64,000 nt of DNA from Paucisalibacillus globulus DSM 18846 (GCF_000482485.1 NZ_KI519436.1:168986-232985), one strand, 5' to 3'; shown: positions 7,742 to 17,081, counted from the first letter of the stretch. Numbers and translations: made by a program. Notes: generated by a model from the sequence alone, not told the origin.

Positions 7742-9205
7742 ATGGAAAAAGTATGTATTGAAATTGAAAATTTAGAGCTCTCATTTTTAGATAGATTAGT
7801 ATTGGAAATCCCAAGACTTGCGGTGCATCAGTTTGACCGTATTGGAATAGTTGGGAAAAATGGTGCAGGTAAAAGCACATTACTAAAGTTGATGGCGGGG
7901 CTATTCCATCCGGAAAAAGGTAAAATAAAGCGATTTGCAGATTTTGCTTATTTTGACCAATTATCTTCACCAGAAGAAAGTGAAGTAGATAATGAATTAT
8001 TAGGAAAACTTTCCATTCCAAAGACTGAAATTGATAACTTTAGTGGTGGTGAGGAAACAAGGTTGAAGTTAGCGCAACTTTTTTCAACGTATCATGAAGG
8101 ACTATTAATCGATGAACCGACGACGCACTTAGATCAAGAAGGTATCAAGTTTTTTATAGAAGAATTAACGTATTATTATGGTGCACTGGTACTTGTCAGT
8201 CATGATCGATATGTATTAGATCAGCTAGTTACAAAAATTTGGGAAGTGGAAGATGGTAAGGTAACCGAATATACAGGGAACTATTCTGACTATGTAGCAC
8301 AAAAGGAACTACAGAAACAACAACAACTTGAAGAGCATGAAAATTTTATGAAAGAAAAAAATCGCCTTTTGAAAGCGGCAGAGGAAAAGATGAAAAAAGC
8401 TGATAAAATTACACAGGCAAATAAACAAATGTCCAAAAGAGAGGCGAATGCTAAACCGAATAAGTCGTTCATGACGAAATCGAAAGGCACGAGCCAAAAG
8501 TCCGTACAACGTGCAGCGAAAGCAATGGAGCAAAGGGTGGAACAACTGGAAGCGGTCGAGGCTCCGAAAGAGGAACAACTTATTCGTTTTCACCAGTCAG
8601 AAGCGCTAACATTACACAATAAGTTTCCGATTATGGCGGATCGTCTAACTTTAAAAATTGGTGATAAGGTACTTCTAGAAGATGCAAGTTTTCAGTTTCC
8701 ATTAGGAAAGACAATAGCGATTACTGGAGAAAATGGTGTAGGTAAATCATCATTAATCCAACATATTTTACAATACGGTGATGGACTAACTATTTCACCG
8801 AAAGTAGTGTTTGGAACTTATGAACAAATGAATTATCAATTTAATCAAGAGCAGACCGTTATGGCTTATATGAAGGAGAGAAGTGACTTTAATGAAAGTA
8901 AGATTCGTTCTGTGCTTCACTCGATGAGTTTTACAGGGAATGATTTGAAGAAGAATGTACGTGACTTGAGTGGAGGAGAGGCAATTCGACTAGTTTTAAG
9001 TAGTCTGTTTTTAGGTAGATATAATGTGCTGGTATTAGATGAACCAACTAACTTTTTGGATGTTTTTTGTATTGAAGCATTGGAGAGATTTTTAGAAGGG
9101 TATGGAGGTACAGTACTTCTTGTGTCTCATGATCGATCCTTTATAAATCAAGTTGCAGATTCTGTTTATGTAATAGAAGAACAAAAATTAGTCTTGAAAA
9201 GGTAG
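7742..9205 (+). CDS. ABC-F type ribosomal protection protein (Msr/Vga-like)
   Basis: A 487-residue ABC-F protein with two nucleotide-binding domains and no membrane segments. Domain 1 has Walker A GKNGAGKS (38-45), FSGGEETRLK and LLIDEPTTHLD; domain 2 has GENGVGKS, LSGGEAIRLV and LVLDEPTNFLD. Between them is a long, charged interdomain linker (about 185-290) that in resistance ABC-Fs reaches toward the drug site. The short length and lack of an Arm subdomain fit antibiotic-resistance ABC-Fs that displace macrolides, lincosamides or pleuromutilins from the ribosome. The ATG at 7742 lies behind GGAGG; an in-frame TTG at 7727 overlaps that site. The leader supports antibiotic induction. The drug range is not predictable from sequence alone. 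Confidence 0.88.
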   Translation: MEKVCIEIENLELSFLDRLVLEIPRLAVHQFDRIGIVGKNGAGKSTLLKLMAGLFHPEKGKIKRFADFAYFDQLSSPEESEVDNELLGKLSIPKTEIDNFSGGEETRLKLAQLFSTYHEGLLIDEPTTHLDQEGIKFFIEELTYYYGALVLVSHDRYVLDQLVTKIWEVEDGKVTEYTGNYSDYVAQKELQKQQQLEEHENFMKEKNRLLKAAEEKMKKADKITQANKQMSKREANAKPNKSFMTKSKGTSQKSVQRAAKAMEQRVEQLEAVEAPKEEQLIRFHQSEALTLHNKFPIMADRLTLKIGDKVLLEDASFQFPLGKTIAITGENGVGKSSLIQHILQYGDGLTISPKVVFGTYEQMNYQFNQEQTVMAYMKERSDFNESKIRSVLHSMSFTGNDLKKNVRDLSGGEAIRLVLSSLFLGRYNVLVLDEPTNFLDVFCIEALERFLEGYGGTVLLVSHDRSFINQVADSVYVIEEQKLVLKR

Positions 9206-9248
9206 AAAGATAAAGGGAGAAATGGGACTGTAATTCAGTAGGTAAAGT

Positions 9249-9298
9249 GCCTATCCTCAACTTTAGAATGGCAGAGGGTAGGTTCCTTTATTTTCTTA
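9249..9298 (+). terminator. Probable terminator after the ABC-F gene
   Basis: CCTATCCTC (9250-9258) pairs with GAGGGTAGG (9274-9282; one wobble), loop 15 nt, followed by TTCCTTTATTTTCTT. Confidence 0.6.
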
Positions 9299-9405
9299 TG
9301 TCGGCGGAAAGTATAAAAAACTTTCCGCCGCATAAGAAATGCTAACACATTCGCAAAAGGACGAACGAATGCGAGTTTTTCTAAACAGATAAGAAAGTAT
9401 TCCTG
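9293..9405 (+). repeat. Two-hairpin dispersed repeat, copy a (diverged)
   Basis: This copy starts with a long hairpin: TTCTTATG then CGGCGGAAAGT (9302-9312) pairing with ACTTTCCGCCG (9320-9330) then CATAAGAA. It is followed by the second repeat hairpin, CATTCG (9348-9353) pairing with CGAATG (9366-9371) and outer AGAAA/TTTCT arms. The tail (9385-9400) is the start of another, truncated unit. It lies in a noncoding gap, same orientation as the other copies. Confidence 0.8.
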
Positions 9406-9716
9406 TAATAAAGCAAAATGGAGGTTGTACAAAAAAAGCCTCCTTGGTAGGATACGAGGTGTCCACAGCTGATCAGCAAAAATGGACCCTTAAATAAACC
9501 AAGAAGGACTATGCATGAATTATAAACTAATAATAAATAAATTGCTATATTTCATAAATTGTTTTTTTATGAAACCTTAAATAAAGGAGAATCGTATAAA
9601 GTAAATAAGACCAAAAATAGCTTTTTTTTGACTATGCATATGAAAATCCCTAGCAAAGATTGACGAGTTTGCTAGAGTGCATTCACGAACTAGTAGTAAG
9701 TAAAGGAGTGTTATAT
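9406..9716. other. Noncoding gap with possible mobile-element remnant
   Basis: No ORF with a ribosome binding site was found. TCCTTGGT (9441-9448) and ACCAAGAAGGA (9498-9508) form an imperfect inverted repeat, with GTCCA and TGGAC nested between them. The sequence is less AT-rich than its surroundings and looks like a decayed element end, but no family can be assigned. The rest is AT-rich and presumably carries the promoter of the ABC operon that starts at 9717. Confidence 0.35.
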
Positions 9717-10637
9717 TTGAGTGAACCTATTTTATCACTAAAGAAAGTAAATAAGAAAATTGGAAAAAAGCATCTTATTAAAGATCTTTCATTCGATGTC
9801 TATCCCGGTGAGGTATTTGGATTTCTCGGGCCAAATGGTGCTGGTAAAACCACAACCATTCGAATGATTGTGGGTTTAACCAATATTACGTCTGGTGAAA
9901 TACTGGTTAATGGAAATAGCATTAGTAAAGATTATAAGAATGCAATTGAAAACATTGGAGCAATTGTAGAAAATCCAGAGATGTATCCTTATCTAACAGC
10001 GAGGAAAAACTTAATTCATTTTGGCCGTATGAGTAAGAATGTTACAAAAGAGGATATACAACATCGTCTAGAATTAGTAAGTCTAGACCATGTTAAGGAT
10101 GAGAAAGTATCTCGTTTTTCTCTTGGAATGAAACAGCGACTTGGGATTGCACAAGCAATGCTTCATAATCCGAAGATTCTTATTTTGGATGAACCGACTA
10201 ATGGGTTGGATCCAGCAGGAATACGACAAATGCGTGATTACCTGCGTAAAATTGCTAAAGAGGAAAATATTTCAATTCTTGTTTCAAGTCACGTATTATC
10301 TGAAATGGAATTGATGTGTGATCGTTTTGCAATTATTCAAAAGGGAGAACTTGTTCAAGTGGAAGATGTATCGAATGAGGAACAAGTTGATATAGCAAAC
10401 CGCCATATTATTGAAGTGAATGATGTAGAGAAAGCCAAGGTTATCATGCAGGATGAATATCCAGAGCTAAGCATGGAAGCGCAGAATAATATTCTAAGAG
10501 TTATTGCGACTAAAGAGCAAATTGGTAGTTTCATAACATTGCTAACAAGTAAGGAAATTATTGTTTATCAAGTAATCAGAGAAAAGCAAACCTTAGAAGA
10601 TAGATTCTTACAGGCTACGAACGGGGAGGTTTCCTAA
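9717..10637 (+). CDS. ABC transporter ATP-binding protein, BcrA-like
   Basis: A 306-residue ATPase with Walker A GPNGAGKT (38-45), signature FSLGMKQRLG, Walker B ILILDEPTNGLDP and an H-loop SSHVLSEME. The C-terminal extension after about residue 225 is typical of bacitracin/lantibiotic-type exporters. The start is TTG at 9717 with AAGGAG 9 nt upstream; the ORF continues upstream in frame without a ribosome binding site. The permease gene overlaps its stop codon (TAATG), so the two subunits are made together. The substrate is most likely a peptide antibiotic, by family. Confidence 0.88.
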   Translation: MSEPILSLKKVNKKIGKKHLIKDLSFDVYPGEVFGFLGPNGAGKTTTIRMIVGLTNITSGEILVNGNSISKDYKNAIENIGAIVENPEMYPYLTARKNLIHFGRMSKNVTKEDIQHRLELVSLDHVKDEKVSRFSLGMKQRLGIAQAMLHNPKILILDEPTNGLDPAGIRQMRDYLRKIAKEENISILVSSHVLSEMELMCDRFAIIQKGELVQVEDVSNEEQVDIANRHIIEVNDVEKAKVIMQDEYPELSMEAQNNILRVIATKEQIGSFITLLTSKEIIVYQVIREKQTLEDRFLQATNGEVS

Positions 10638-11593
10638 TGCTACTACTTAAATTAATTCAAAATGAATGGATGAAATTATTTAATCGCGTTGGTACATATG
10701 TGATGCTCGGAATATTAGTTTTGGGTGTTGGTTTAACTGCAGTTCTTCTTTATTTTAATCAAGCGGAAAGTAGTGATCTGCCAAGTGAAGAACAGTGGAA
10801 ACAGGAATTAGTAGAAGCAAATGAAGGGTATGAACTGCAAGAAGAAGAAGCATTTAATTATTATTTAGAAACTATTGCTGTGAATCAGCAAGCAATCAAC
10901 AATTATCGGATAGAAAACAATATTTCACCATATGAGGAAACAAATGTATGGTCCTATATGGATGATAATATCTTTTTAATACAATTAATTGGAGTATTTG
11001 TTATTATTGTCGGATCATCTATCGTTGCCCATGAATTTAACAAAGGAACGATTAAACTATTACTGGTACGCACTGCTTCTAGAACACAAATACTTGCATC
11101 TAAATTTATAACTACATTGCTATTTGGTGTCTTTTTATTAGCGGTACTCTTTGTACTGTCCTTTATTATTGGTAGTATATTATTCGGTTTTGATGGTTCA
11201 TCCGTGCATTTATCGGCTATTGATGGTGAAGTAACAGAACGTTCTAGGATGCTGTTTATAGGATTGAACTATTTGGCAAGTTGTGTATCCATACTCATCC
11301 TAACAGCAATGGCGTTTATGATATCAACTATCTTTAGAAGTGAGACCCTTGCCATCGCATTGTCTGTAATGTTGTTATTTATTGGAAGTTCAATTACTGG
11401 TATATTAGCACTGTTTACTGATTGGGCTAAGTATTCCGTATTTGCAAATACCAACTTAGAGTTATACTTTACCGATGGTCCATTAATTGAAGGGATGACT
11501 CTTGGATTTTCCATCGTGGTACTAATTGTTTATCTAGTATTATTTCTATTCCTTTCCTTCTTGTTCTTTAAGAAGAGGGATGTAAGTATCTAA
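10637..11593 (+). CDS. ABC-2 type permease, partner of the BcrA-like ATPase
   Basis: A 318-residue membrane protein with one N-terminal membrane segment (about 17-38), an acidic extracellular stretch (about 40-115) and five further segments ending in LFLFLSFLFFKKRDVSI. This is the layout of BcrB/ABC-2 permeases. Its ATG overlaps the TAA of the ATPase gene. Together they should form an exporter for a membrane-active antibiotic or lantibiotic; the actual substrate is not visible. Confidence 0.85.
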   Translation: MLLLKLIQNEWMKLFNRVGTYVMLGILVLGVGLTAVLLYFNQAESSDLPSEEQWKQELVEANEGYELQEEEAFNYYLETIAVNQQAINNYRIENNISPYEETNVWSYMDDNIFLIQLIGVFVIIVGSSIVAHEFNKGTIKLLLVRTASRTQILASKFITTLLFGVFLLAVLFVLSFIIGSILFGFDGSSVHLSAIDGEVTERSRMLFIGLNYLASCVSILILTAMAFMISTIFRSETLAIALSVMLLFIGSSITGILALFTDWAKYSVFANTNLELYFTDGPLIEGMTLGFSIVVLIVYLVLFLFLSFLFFKKRDVSI

Positions 11594-11626
11594 TAAACTA
11601 TGATGAATACTGATTCTATCCATGAA

Positions 11627-11658
11627 CTCTGATATTAAAGCAATATCAGAGTTTTTTT
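11627..11658 (+). terminator. Intrinsic terminator of the BcrAB-like operon
   Basis: CTCTGATATT (11627-11636) and AATATCAGAG (11642-11651) form a perfect 10-bp stem with a 5-nt loop, followed by seven T. Confidence 0.92.
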
Positions 11659-11662
11659 AATC

Positions 11663-11684
11663 AGATAAGAAAGTATAAAAATTT
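11663..11684 (+). repeat. Two-hairpin dispersed repeat, truncated left end (copy b)
   Basis: Only the first 20 or so bases of the unit (AGATAAGAAAGTATAAAAA) are present, directly after the terminator. Confidence 0.55.
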
Positions 11685-11727
11685 GTCTTTGTTAAGTTCT
11701 TGTGTAGGAACAGCCACGTCTCACTCC

Positions 11728-11912
11728 GCACCCAGAGACTAGCGGACTTCCCTCACCTCATGACACGATAAAGAAGACTTGCCGATTGGCTTTGACAGAG
11801 GCTTAGTCGCACTTATACCCTTGTGGTGAAAGTCAACATCGACTCCCTACGGTCGTCGTGTTTCCTTTATCTCCTACGGCTCAGTCCAGTCCGTACGTCT
11901 CTAAACGGGTGC
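11728..11912 (-). repeat. GC-rich structured intergenic element
   Basis: About 185 bp, much richer in G+C than its flanks and with no ORF of note on either strand. Its ends pair: GCACCC-AGAGAC-TAG-CGGACT (11728-11748) against AGTCCG-TAC-GTCTCT-AAAC-GGGTGC (11888-11912), i.e. three 6-bp helices separated by small internal loops. GATAAAG and CTTTATC inside can extend the fold. Sequences starting like its minus strand (AAAAGCGCAAGC) recur in Bacillaceae intergenic DNA as I remember, so this is probably a dispersed repeat. A structured RNA or cruciform-forming mobile unit are both possible. Confidence 0.6.
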
Positions 11913-12030
11913 TTGCGCTTTTGTTCTTTCTATCGCATTCTTCTTTTCAATAGTAATTGAGACAGGAGTTTCAGTTGATCTACCAGACTATAATAGCCTT
12001 CGTGAATGAAAGTTTATGTATGAATGAATA

Positions 12031-12059
12031 TTTTCAATTAAGCGTTGTTCGGCTATAAT
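12031..12059 (+). promoter_or_regulatory. Probable promoter for rlmCD
   Basis: TTTTCA (12031-12036), 17 bp, TATAAT (12054-12059). Transcripts from here carry a leader of roughly 165 nt that includes repeat copy c. Confidence 0.6.
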
Positions 12060-12113
12060 AGGTTAGTATGTAAAAAGGTTACTATGTTAAGATTGTATGC
12101 TAGAGGCATTTTT

Positions 12114-12200
12114 AGCAGTTAGGAAGGTATATAAACTTTCCGCAGGCATAAGAAAAACTAACACATTCGCAAAAGGACGAGCGAATGCGAGTTATTCTAA
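12114..12200 (+). repeat. Two-hairpin dispersed repeat, copy c
   Basis: Same unit as at 56326: a first hairpin (GGAAGGT...ACTTTCC, one mismatch) and a second, AGAAAAACT-aaca-CATTCGC pairing with GCGAATG-cg-AGTTATTCT. It ends 21 nt before the rlmCD ribosome binding site, so it lies in that gene's leader. Confidence 0.85.
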
Positions 12201-12232
12201 TAGATAAGCAAAGCTTGAGAGGAGGACCAATC

Positions 12233-13624
12233 TTGACGACAATACAAAGTGAAACATATATTGCAGAAATCAATGATTTAGATAAGAAAGGTTCCGGACG
12301 TGCGGTGGTTTGGCGTGATGTTGGTGAGGTTAACCCAAGGAAGTTAAAACTTACCATTCCACAAACATTGCCTGGAGAAAAAGTGCAGGTAACGGTTGGA
12401 CAACCGGAAAGAAAAAGAACCAGAGTAATGCCTGAGGAAATAGTAGAGGCCCATCCAGAACGAGTAGAAGCACCTTGTCCACATTTTGACAGGTGTGGTG
12501 GTTGTGTATGGCAACACTGGAGTTATTCAGGACAATTAAACCAAAAGACCGATCATGTTAAAAAGGTCTTGGAAGAACAGGGCTTTGACTCGAATCTAGT
12601 TCATAACACGATTGGTATGGACAATCCTTGGCATTATCGTAATAAAATGGAGTTCACCTTTGCAAAGGATGGTTCTTTAGGGTTACATGAACTAGGAAAC
12701 TTCCGAAAAATCATTTCACTAGAAACTTGTTTAATAGCAGGTAAGGAAATGGTGGAGGCGACGATGGTAGTTGCAGATTGGGCTAAGGACCATGAGTTAC
12801 CTGGCTATGATAAAGATAATCACAATGGTTTGCTTCGTCATTTGATGGTGCGTCAATCATTTGCTACCGGAGAAATTATGTTAGGTTTATTTGCAACCGA
12901 GGGTCCCGAGGGAGAGTTGAAGGTTGCTGCTGAGGACTTAGTAGAGAGAATTACTTCTAAGTTTTCTCAAGTGAAGAGTTTGATGTGGTTTAAAAATACC
13001 GATTGGGCTGACCGTACACAAGCAGAGGAAATTCATATACTTGCTGGCCGTGACTTTATTTATGATGAAATGTTAGATTACCGTTACCGGATTTGGTTTG
13101 ATACCTTTTTCCAAACGAACCCAACTCAGGCACAAAAATTAGTTGAATTAGCGTTGGAAATGGGTAAACCTAAAGAAACGGAGAAAATGATTGATTTATT
13201 CTGTGGGGTAGGCACGTTCTCACTTCCATTTGCTAGCCGTGTTGGCAAGCTTGCAGGAATAGAAATCGTTGAAACATCTATTGAATCAGCAAAGCGCAAT
13301 GCGACAGATAATGGAATTTCAAACACGTATTTCTTAGCGAAAGATGCAAGACGTGGGATTGATGAAGTATTAGAGAGCTTCGGCATTCCAGAACTCCTAT
13401 TACTTGACCCCCCTCGTTCTGGAGCTGGTGGTAAAGTAATGCGTAGAATCGGTCGTGCACAACCAGAACGTGTAGTTTATGTATCCTGTAATCCAGATAC
13501 ATTTGCAGAAGATATTAAAGAACTAGAGCCATTTGGGTATGAGCTTGTAGAGGTTCAGCCGGTGGATTTATTCCCTCATACGATGCACGTGGAGTGTGTA
13601 GGGTTGTTAACTTTAAAAAAGTAA
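12233..13624 (+). CDS. rlmD: 23S rRNA (uracil-C5)-methyltransferase RlmCD/RlmD type
   Basis: A 463-residue SAM-dependent RNA methyltransferase. It has an N-terminal TRAM domain (about 1-65), an iron-sulfur cysteine cluster (CPHFDRCGGCVWQ, near residues 81-93), and a C-terminal Rossmann domain with MIDLFCGVGTFSLPF, LLLDPPRSG and the catalytic VYVSCNPDTF. The family makes 5-methyluridine in 23S rRNA; in Bacillus one enzyme (YefA/RlmCD) modifies two sites. The start is TTG at 12233, 7 nt behind GGAGG; the ORF runs further upstream only through repeat DNA. Confidence 0.92.
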   Translation: MTTIQSETYIAEINDLDKKGSGRAVVWRDVGEVNPRKLKLTIPQTLPGEKVQVTVGQPERKRTRVMPEEIVEAHPERVEAPCPHFDRCGGCVWQHWSYSGQLNQKTDHVKKVLEEQGFDSNLVHNTIGMDNPWHYRNKMEFTFAKDGSLGLHELGNFRKIISLETCLIAGKEMVEATMVVADWAKDHELPGYDKDNHNGLLRHLMVRQSFATGEIMLGLFATEGPEGELKVAAEDLVERITSKFSQVKSLMWFKNTDWADRTQAEEIHILAGRDFIYDEMLDYRYRIWFDTFFQTNPTQAQKLVELALEMGKPKETEKMIDLFCGVGTFSLPFASRVGKLAGIEIVETSIESAKRNATDNGISNTYFLAKDARRGIDEVLESFGIPELLLLDPPRSGAGGKVMRRIGRAQPERVVYVSCNPDTFAEDIKELEPFGYELVEVQPVDLFPHTMHVECVGLLTLKK

Positions 13625-13645
13625 TGAATTAGTATGTGGATTTTA

Positions 13646-13675
13646 GGGCGTAACCATTATTAGTTGGTTACGCCC
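13646..13675. terminator. Bidirectional terminator between rlmCD and the PLP enzyme gene
   Basis: GGGCGTAACCA (13646-13656) and TGGTTACGCCC (13665-13675): perfect 11-bp stem, 8-nt loop, T-rich flank on the plus side and T-bearing flank on the minus side. Confidence 0.85.
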
Positions 13676-13685
13676 AATTTATTGA

Positions 13686-14882
13686 TTAGATTAGGACTGG
13701 ACTTTTGATCTTAGAAAACGCATCTAGAATTTTTTCGATATGCTCTTCTTTATGGGTTGACATTAACCTAATACGAATCATTTGCTGCCCATCAGGAACT
13801 GCTGGACTGACTGCGGGGTTAGTGAATACTCCTTGTTCCATCAGTGCCTTCCAGGTTTTAAATACGAGCATGTCATCACCTAATATAACAGGGACAATCG
13901 GTATAATTCCATCAGGTACGCTATACCCGAGTGATTGTAATCCTTTTCGAAGCATCTGTGTATTAGATTGTAGTTTAACTATACGTTCAGGTTCTTTCTG
14001 TAGAATTTCAAGAGAGGTCATAGCTGCTGCTGCTTGTGCTGGTGGTAAACTAGATGAAAAAATATAGGAAGAACTTGTATATTTTAAATAATGAATCAGT
14101 TCCTTACTTCCTGCAATGAATCCCCCAATGGATCCTAATCCCTTTGAAAACGTACCAACGATGATATCTACTTCATCATCAAGGCCAAAGTAACTTGCTG
14201 TACCTGCGCCGTTTCTTCCAAGAACTCCAATTCCATGTGCATCATCAAGCATAATTTTAGCGCCAGTATTTTTTGCAGCTTGAACCATATTAGGGAGGTC
14301 AACAATATTACCTGACATTGAAAAAATACCATCTGAAACAATTAATTTTCCATTGTCAGCAGGTGCTTGTTGTAAACAACGACCCAGGTGATCCATATCA
14401 TTATGTCTATAACGAATAATTTGATTCTTGTTCATAGACATTCCACGTGAAATGAGAGTCGCCTGTACGATACTATTATGATTGTCTTTATCACTAAAAA
14501 TGAGATCATTCCGACTTATTAATGGAACGATAGCACCTTGATTGGTTTGATAACCAGTTGTATAGGTGAGGACAGCCTCTTTTCCAAGATATGTTGCTAA
14601 ATTTTCTTCCAACTCCAAATGTAAATCTAATGTTCCATTATGTAATCTACTTCCATTGTTGCCAACACCATACTTACTCACGGCCTTCATTGCTGCTTCC
14701 TTTACTCTTTCATCCTGAGCAAATCCATGATAATCGCTAGAACCGGCCATTAGGACCGTATTGCCTTCTATTTTTACATATGTACCATAGTTTTCCTCAA
14801 TTGTTCGATGAAAGGGGAATATAGGTGTATTGATAATGTCATCTGCCCTGGAATACGTTTTTACCTTATCGAATAAATCCAT
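13686..14882 (-). CDS. Alpha-oxoamine synthase family PLP enzyme (KBL/BioF-like)
   Basis: A 398-residue fold-type I PLP enzyme of the family that condenses an amino acid with an acyl-CoA (2-amino-3-ketobutyrate CoA ligase, BioF, ALA synthase, serine palmitoyltransferase). Key features: GVGNNGSRLHNGT near residue 75, DDAHGIGVLG and the PLP-lysine motif GTFSKGLGSIGG. ATG 14882 lies behind AGGAGGG. No bio genes or tdh (threonine dehydrogenase) lie beside it, so neither biotin nor threonine catabolism is supported by context. Substrates are undetermined. Confidence 0.82.
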   Translation of the reverse strand: MDLFDKVKTYSRADDIINTPIFPFHRTIEENYGTYVKIEGNTVLMAGSSDYHGFAQDERVKEAAMKAVSKYGVGNNGSRLHNGTLDLHLELEENLATYLGKEAVLTYTTGYQTNQGAIVPLISRNDLIFSDKDNHNSIVQATLISRGMSMNKNQIIRYRHNDMDHLGRCLQQAPADNGKLIVSDGIFSMSGNIVDLPNMVQAAKNTGAKIMLDDAHGIGVLGRNGAGTASYFGLDDEVDIIVGTFSKGLGSIGGFIAGSKELIHYLKYTSSSYIFSSSLPPAQAAAAMTSLEILQKEPERIVKLQSNTQMLRKGLQSLGYSVPDGIIPIVPVILGDDMLVFKTWKALMEQGVFTNPAVSPAVPDGQQMIRIRLMSTHKEEHIEKILDAFSKIKSPVLI

Positions 14883-15066
14883 TAAAATCCCTCCTAATTT
14901 AACTTGTGTTTTTATGAGTTGATTGTATCATAAATATTCAATAAAATGTAAATAATTGTTATATTTTGTACAATTTTAAATGATTTCTTCGATTGACGGG
15001 TATTGTTAATGGAAATGGAGAAGTGTGAAGATTAATTGTTTACGTTTAACTATGAAAAAAGAAAAA

Positions 15067-15092
15067 GCCATTCTTTATTTAAAAAGAATGGC
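15067..15092 (-). terminator. Terminator of the chemoreceptor gene
   Basis: GCCATTCTTT (15067-15076) and AAAGAATGGC (15083-15092) are a perfect 10-bp stem; read on the minus strand it ends in TTTTTC. Confidence 0.82.
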
Positions 15093-15126
15093 AGTTATTA
15101 GTTAATAAAGTATTTCAATCTCTCTT

Positions 15127-16812
15127 TCATTTGGTTTTGAATACATTTACCTCTGCTTGAAGCTTTTCAGCTAAGTTTGCAAGGTATTGTGCATTTGACG
15201 TAATTTCTTCATTCACAGCAAGTTGTTCTTCTGAAGATGCACTTGTTTCATTTGCTGAACTTGCGACAATGGAAGCGAGAGATTGAACTTCCATTGCGTT
15301 CTCACTGACATTTTCGGCTTTTTCTTTAACCTGTATGATGGAGCTAGATACAGATTCTACCTTCTTTACAACATCTACTACACTCGCTTCGATATCATTA
15401 AATACCGATAGTGATTCATTTGTTTTTAAAAGGCCTTCTTCAATTCTTTCTCCACCTGTAGAGACTGCTTTGACAGCATCGGTACTCGCCGTTTGGATTA
15501 AATGAACCATCGAAGCAATCTCAGTTGCTGAGTTTTTTGATTGCTCTGCAAGCTTACGAACTTCTTCAGCTACAACTGCAAATCCCTTTCCGTACTCTCC
15601 TGCTCGCGCAGCTTCAATTGCAGCATTTAAAGCTAGCAAATTCGTTTGTTCGGATATTTCCGTAATAAGTGAAGTAATCATTTGAATTTCATTTGAATGC
15701 TCTTCCATCTTTCTCATAAGTCCTGTTGTTTCTGTAAATGTACTGTTTAACGTATCCATTTGCGTGGCTACATTTGAAAGAACAGAAGATCCTTTTGAAA
15801 CAAGTTTTTTCACATCATGGGTTGCATTTAACATTTCTTCATTATCATTTTCAATTTGATACACACCATCATTAAGTTCGGTCATTAATTGAACGGAAGT
15901 ATTCATAAGGTGTGTCTGTTTTTCACTAGATACCATTTGTTGTTCTGCTGCACTAGATACCGCTTGTGCAGAAGCAAGACTCTCTTCTGTACTTGCTGTT
16001 AATTCCTCTGCATTTGCTGCTAGTTGTATCGATGAATCTTGTACACTATTTATGATATTTTTAATATCCGTTACCATTTTATTAAACGAAACGGCCATAG
16101 TTCCAACTTCATCCCTGTTTTTAATATTCACATGAGCTATTTCAAGGTTACCCTTTGAAACTTCTTCAAGACTCTCTGTGATTTTTTGTACGGGTTTAGA
16201 GATGTTACGACTGATAGTAATGGTAAGGATAATACTCACAATAATACTTAGTGTGGAAATGATTGCGATCATCAGCATGATGCCAGTCTGTGCTGATTCT
16301 AATTCACTTCTTTTATCATCAAGACTAGTTTGTTGGATGTCCTTTAATTGGGATAAAACAGATAATACTTCTGAATTATACTCTGTCGATTGTGCAGCAT
16401 GCTGTTCAAAAGGTAAATTATTTTTACGCAAATCTATAATTTTATTATTCGATTCAAACAGTAAAAGAGTATTTTCTCGAAGAACTTCTAATAGTTTTTT
16501 AGATTCCTCATCGGTTGTTAATTCGATTAGTTCTTTTGCTTGTTCAGTACCAAGAGCTATTTCCTCGTCCATCTTTGTAATTGACTCTTCACTTCCGAAC
16601 ATAACAAACTCTAAAACGGCTGTTGCTAAATCTTTTTGGGTGACTTCAAGATCCGTTGCTAAGTTCATTTTTTTAAGTTCTTGATCAAACATTAAAGAAT
16701 ATTTATTTCCAACACTGTTCAATGAAATGATAGAAACAGTGCCAATTATTACTAATAAGACTAGTATTGAAATAAATCCAAATAACATTTTTTTCCTAAT
16801 TGTAATCTTCAT
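15127..16812 (-). CDS. Methyl-accepting chemotaxis protein
   Basis: A 561-residue transmembrane chemoreceptor: membrane segment 1 at about 8-31, an extracellular four-helix bundle sensor (about 32-176), membrane segment 2 at about 177-200, HAMP (about 201-254) and a cytoplasmic signalling domain. The hairpin tip that contacts CheA/CheW is visible as [20 protein letters not shown]. The ATG at 16812 gives 9-nt spacing from AGAGG; a GTG two codons upstream is too close. The ligand is unknown and no che genes are near. Confidence 0.92.
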   Translation of the reverse strand: MKITIRKKMLFGFISILVLLVIIGTVSIISLNSVGNKYSLMFDQELKKMNLATDLEVTQKDLATAVLEFVMFGSEESITKMDEEIALGTEQAKELIELTTDEESKKLLEVLRENTLLLFESNNKIIDLRKNNLPFEQHAAQSTEYNSEVLSVLSQLKDIQQTSLDDKRSELESAQTGIMLMIAIISTLSIIVSIILTITISRNISKPVQKITESLEEVSKGNLEIAHVNIKNRDEVGTMAVSFNKMVTDIKNIINSVQDSSIQLAANAEELTASTEESLASAQAVSSAAEQQMVSSEKQTHLMNTSVQLMTELNDGVYQIENDNEEMLNATHDVKKLVSKGSSVLSNVATQMDTLNSTFTETTGLMRKMEEHSNEIQMITSLITEISEQTNLLALNAAIEAARAGEYGKGFAVVAEEVRKLAEQSKNSATEIASMVHLIQTASTDAVKAVSTGGERIEEGLLKTNESLSVFNDIEASVVDVVKKVESVSSSIIQVKEKAENVSENAMEVQSLASIVASSANETSASSEEQLAVNEEITSNAQYLANLAEKLQAEVNVFKTK

Positions 16813-17081
16813 GCTCACATTCCTCTTGTTGTTTTTTATTTACTTTTCCATACTATGTATTTTTACAAATAAGTACTATAGTAGCATCATATCTTAAAAT
16901 ATAAAATGTTTAAACACACTATTATTCCCTTTACAGTTACTTTTTGCCATTTGAGTAATCTTGAACACCACTTTGAATAATATTTAATTTTAACTTAAAA
17001 AATATTTTGTTAGTATTTTTTCTATCCATTATAATTTCAAGTGCCAACCTAACCGCTTTAAATGAAGCTTACATGAATAAG
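16813..17081. other. AT-rich intergenic region
   Basis: This holds the chemoreceptor promoter region on the minus strand. No ORF, RNA or repeat was recognised. Confidence 0.5.

Noticed and set aside
11728-11912. tRNA or small coding gene in the GC-rich segment
   Set aside because: No cloverleaf with a T-loop and no ORF with a ribosome binding site; the end-pairing is better explained as a structured repeat.
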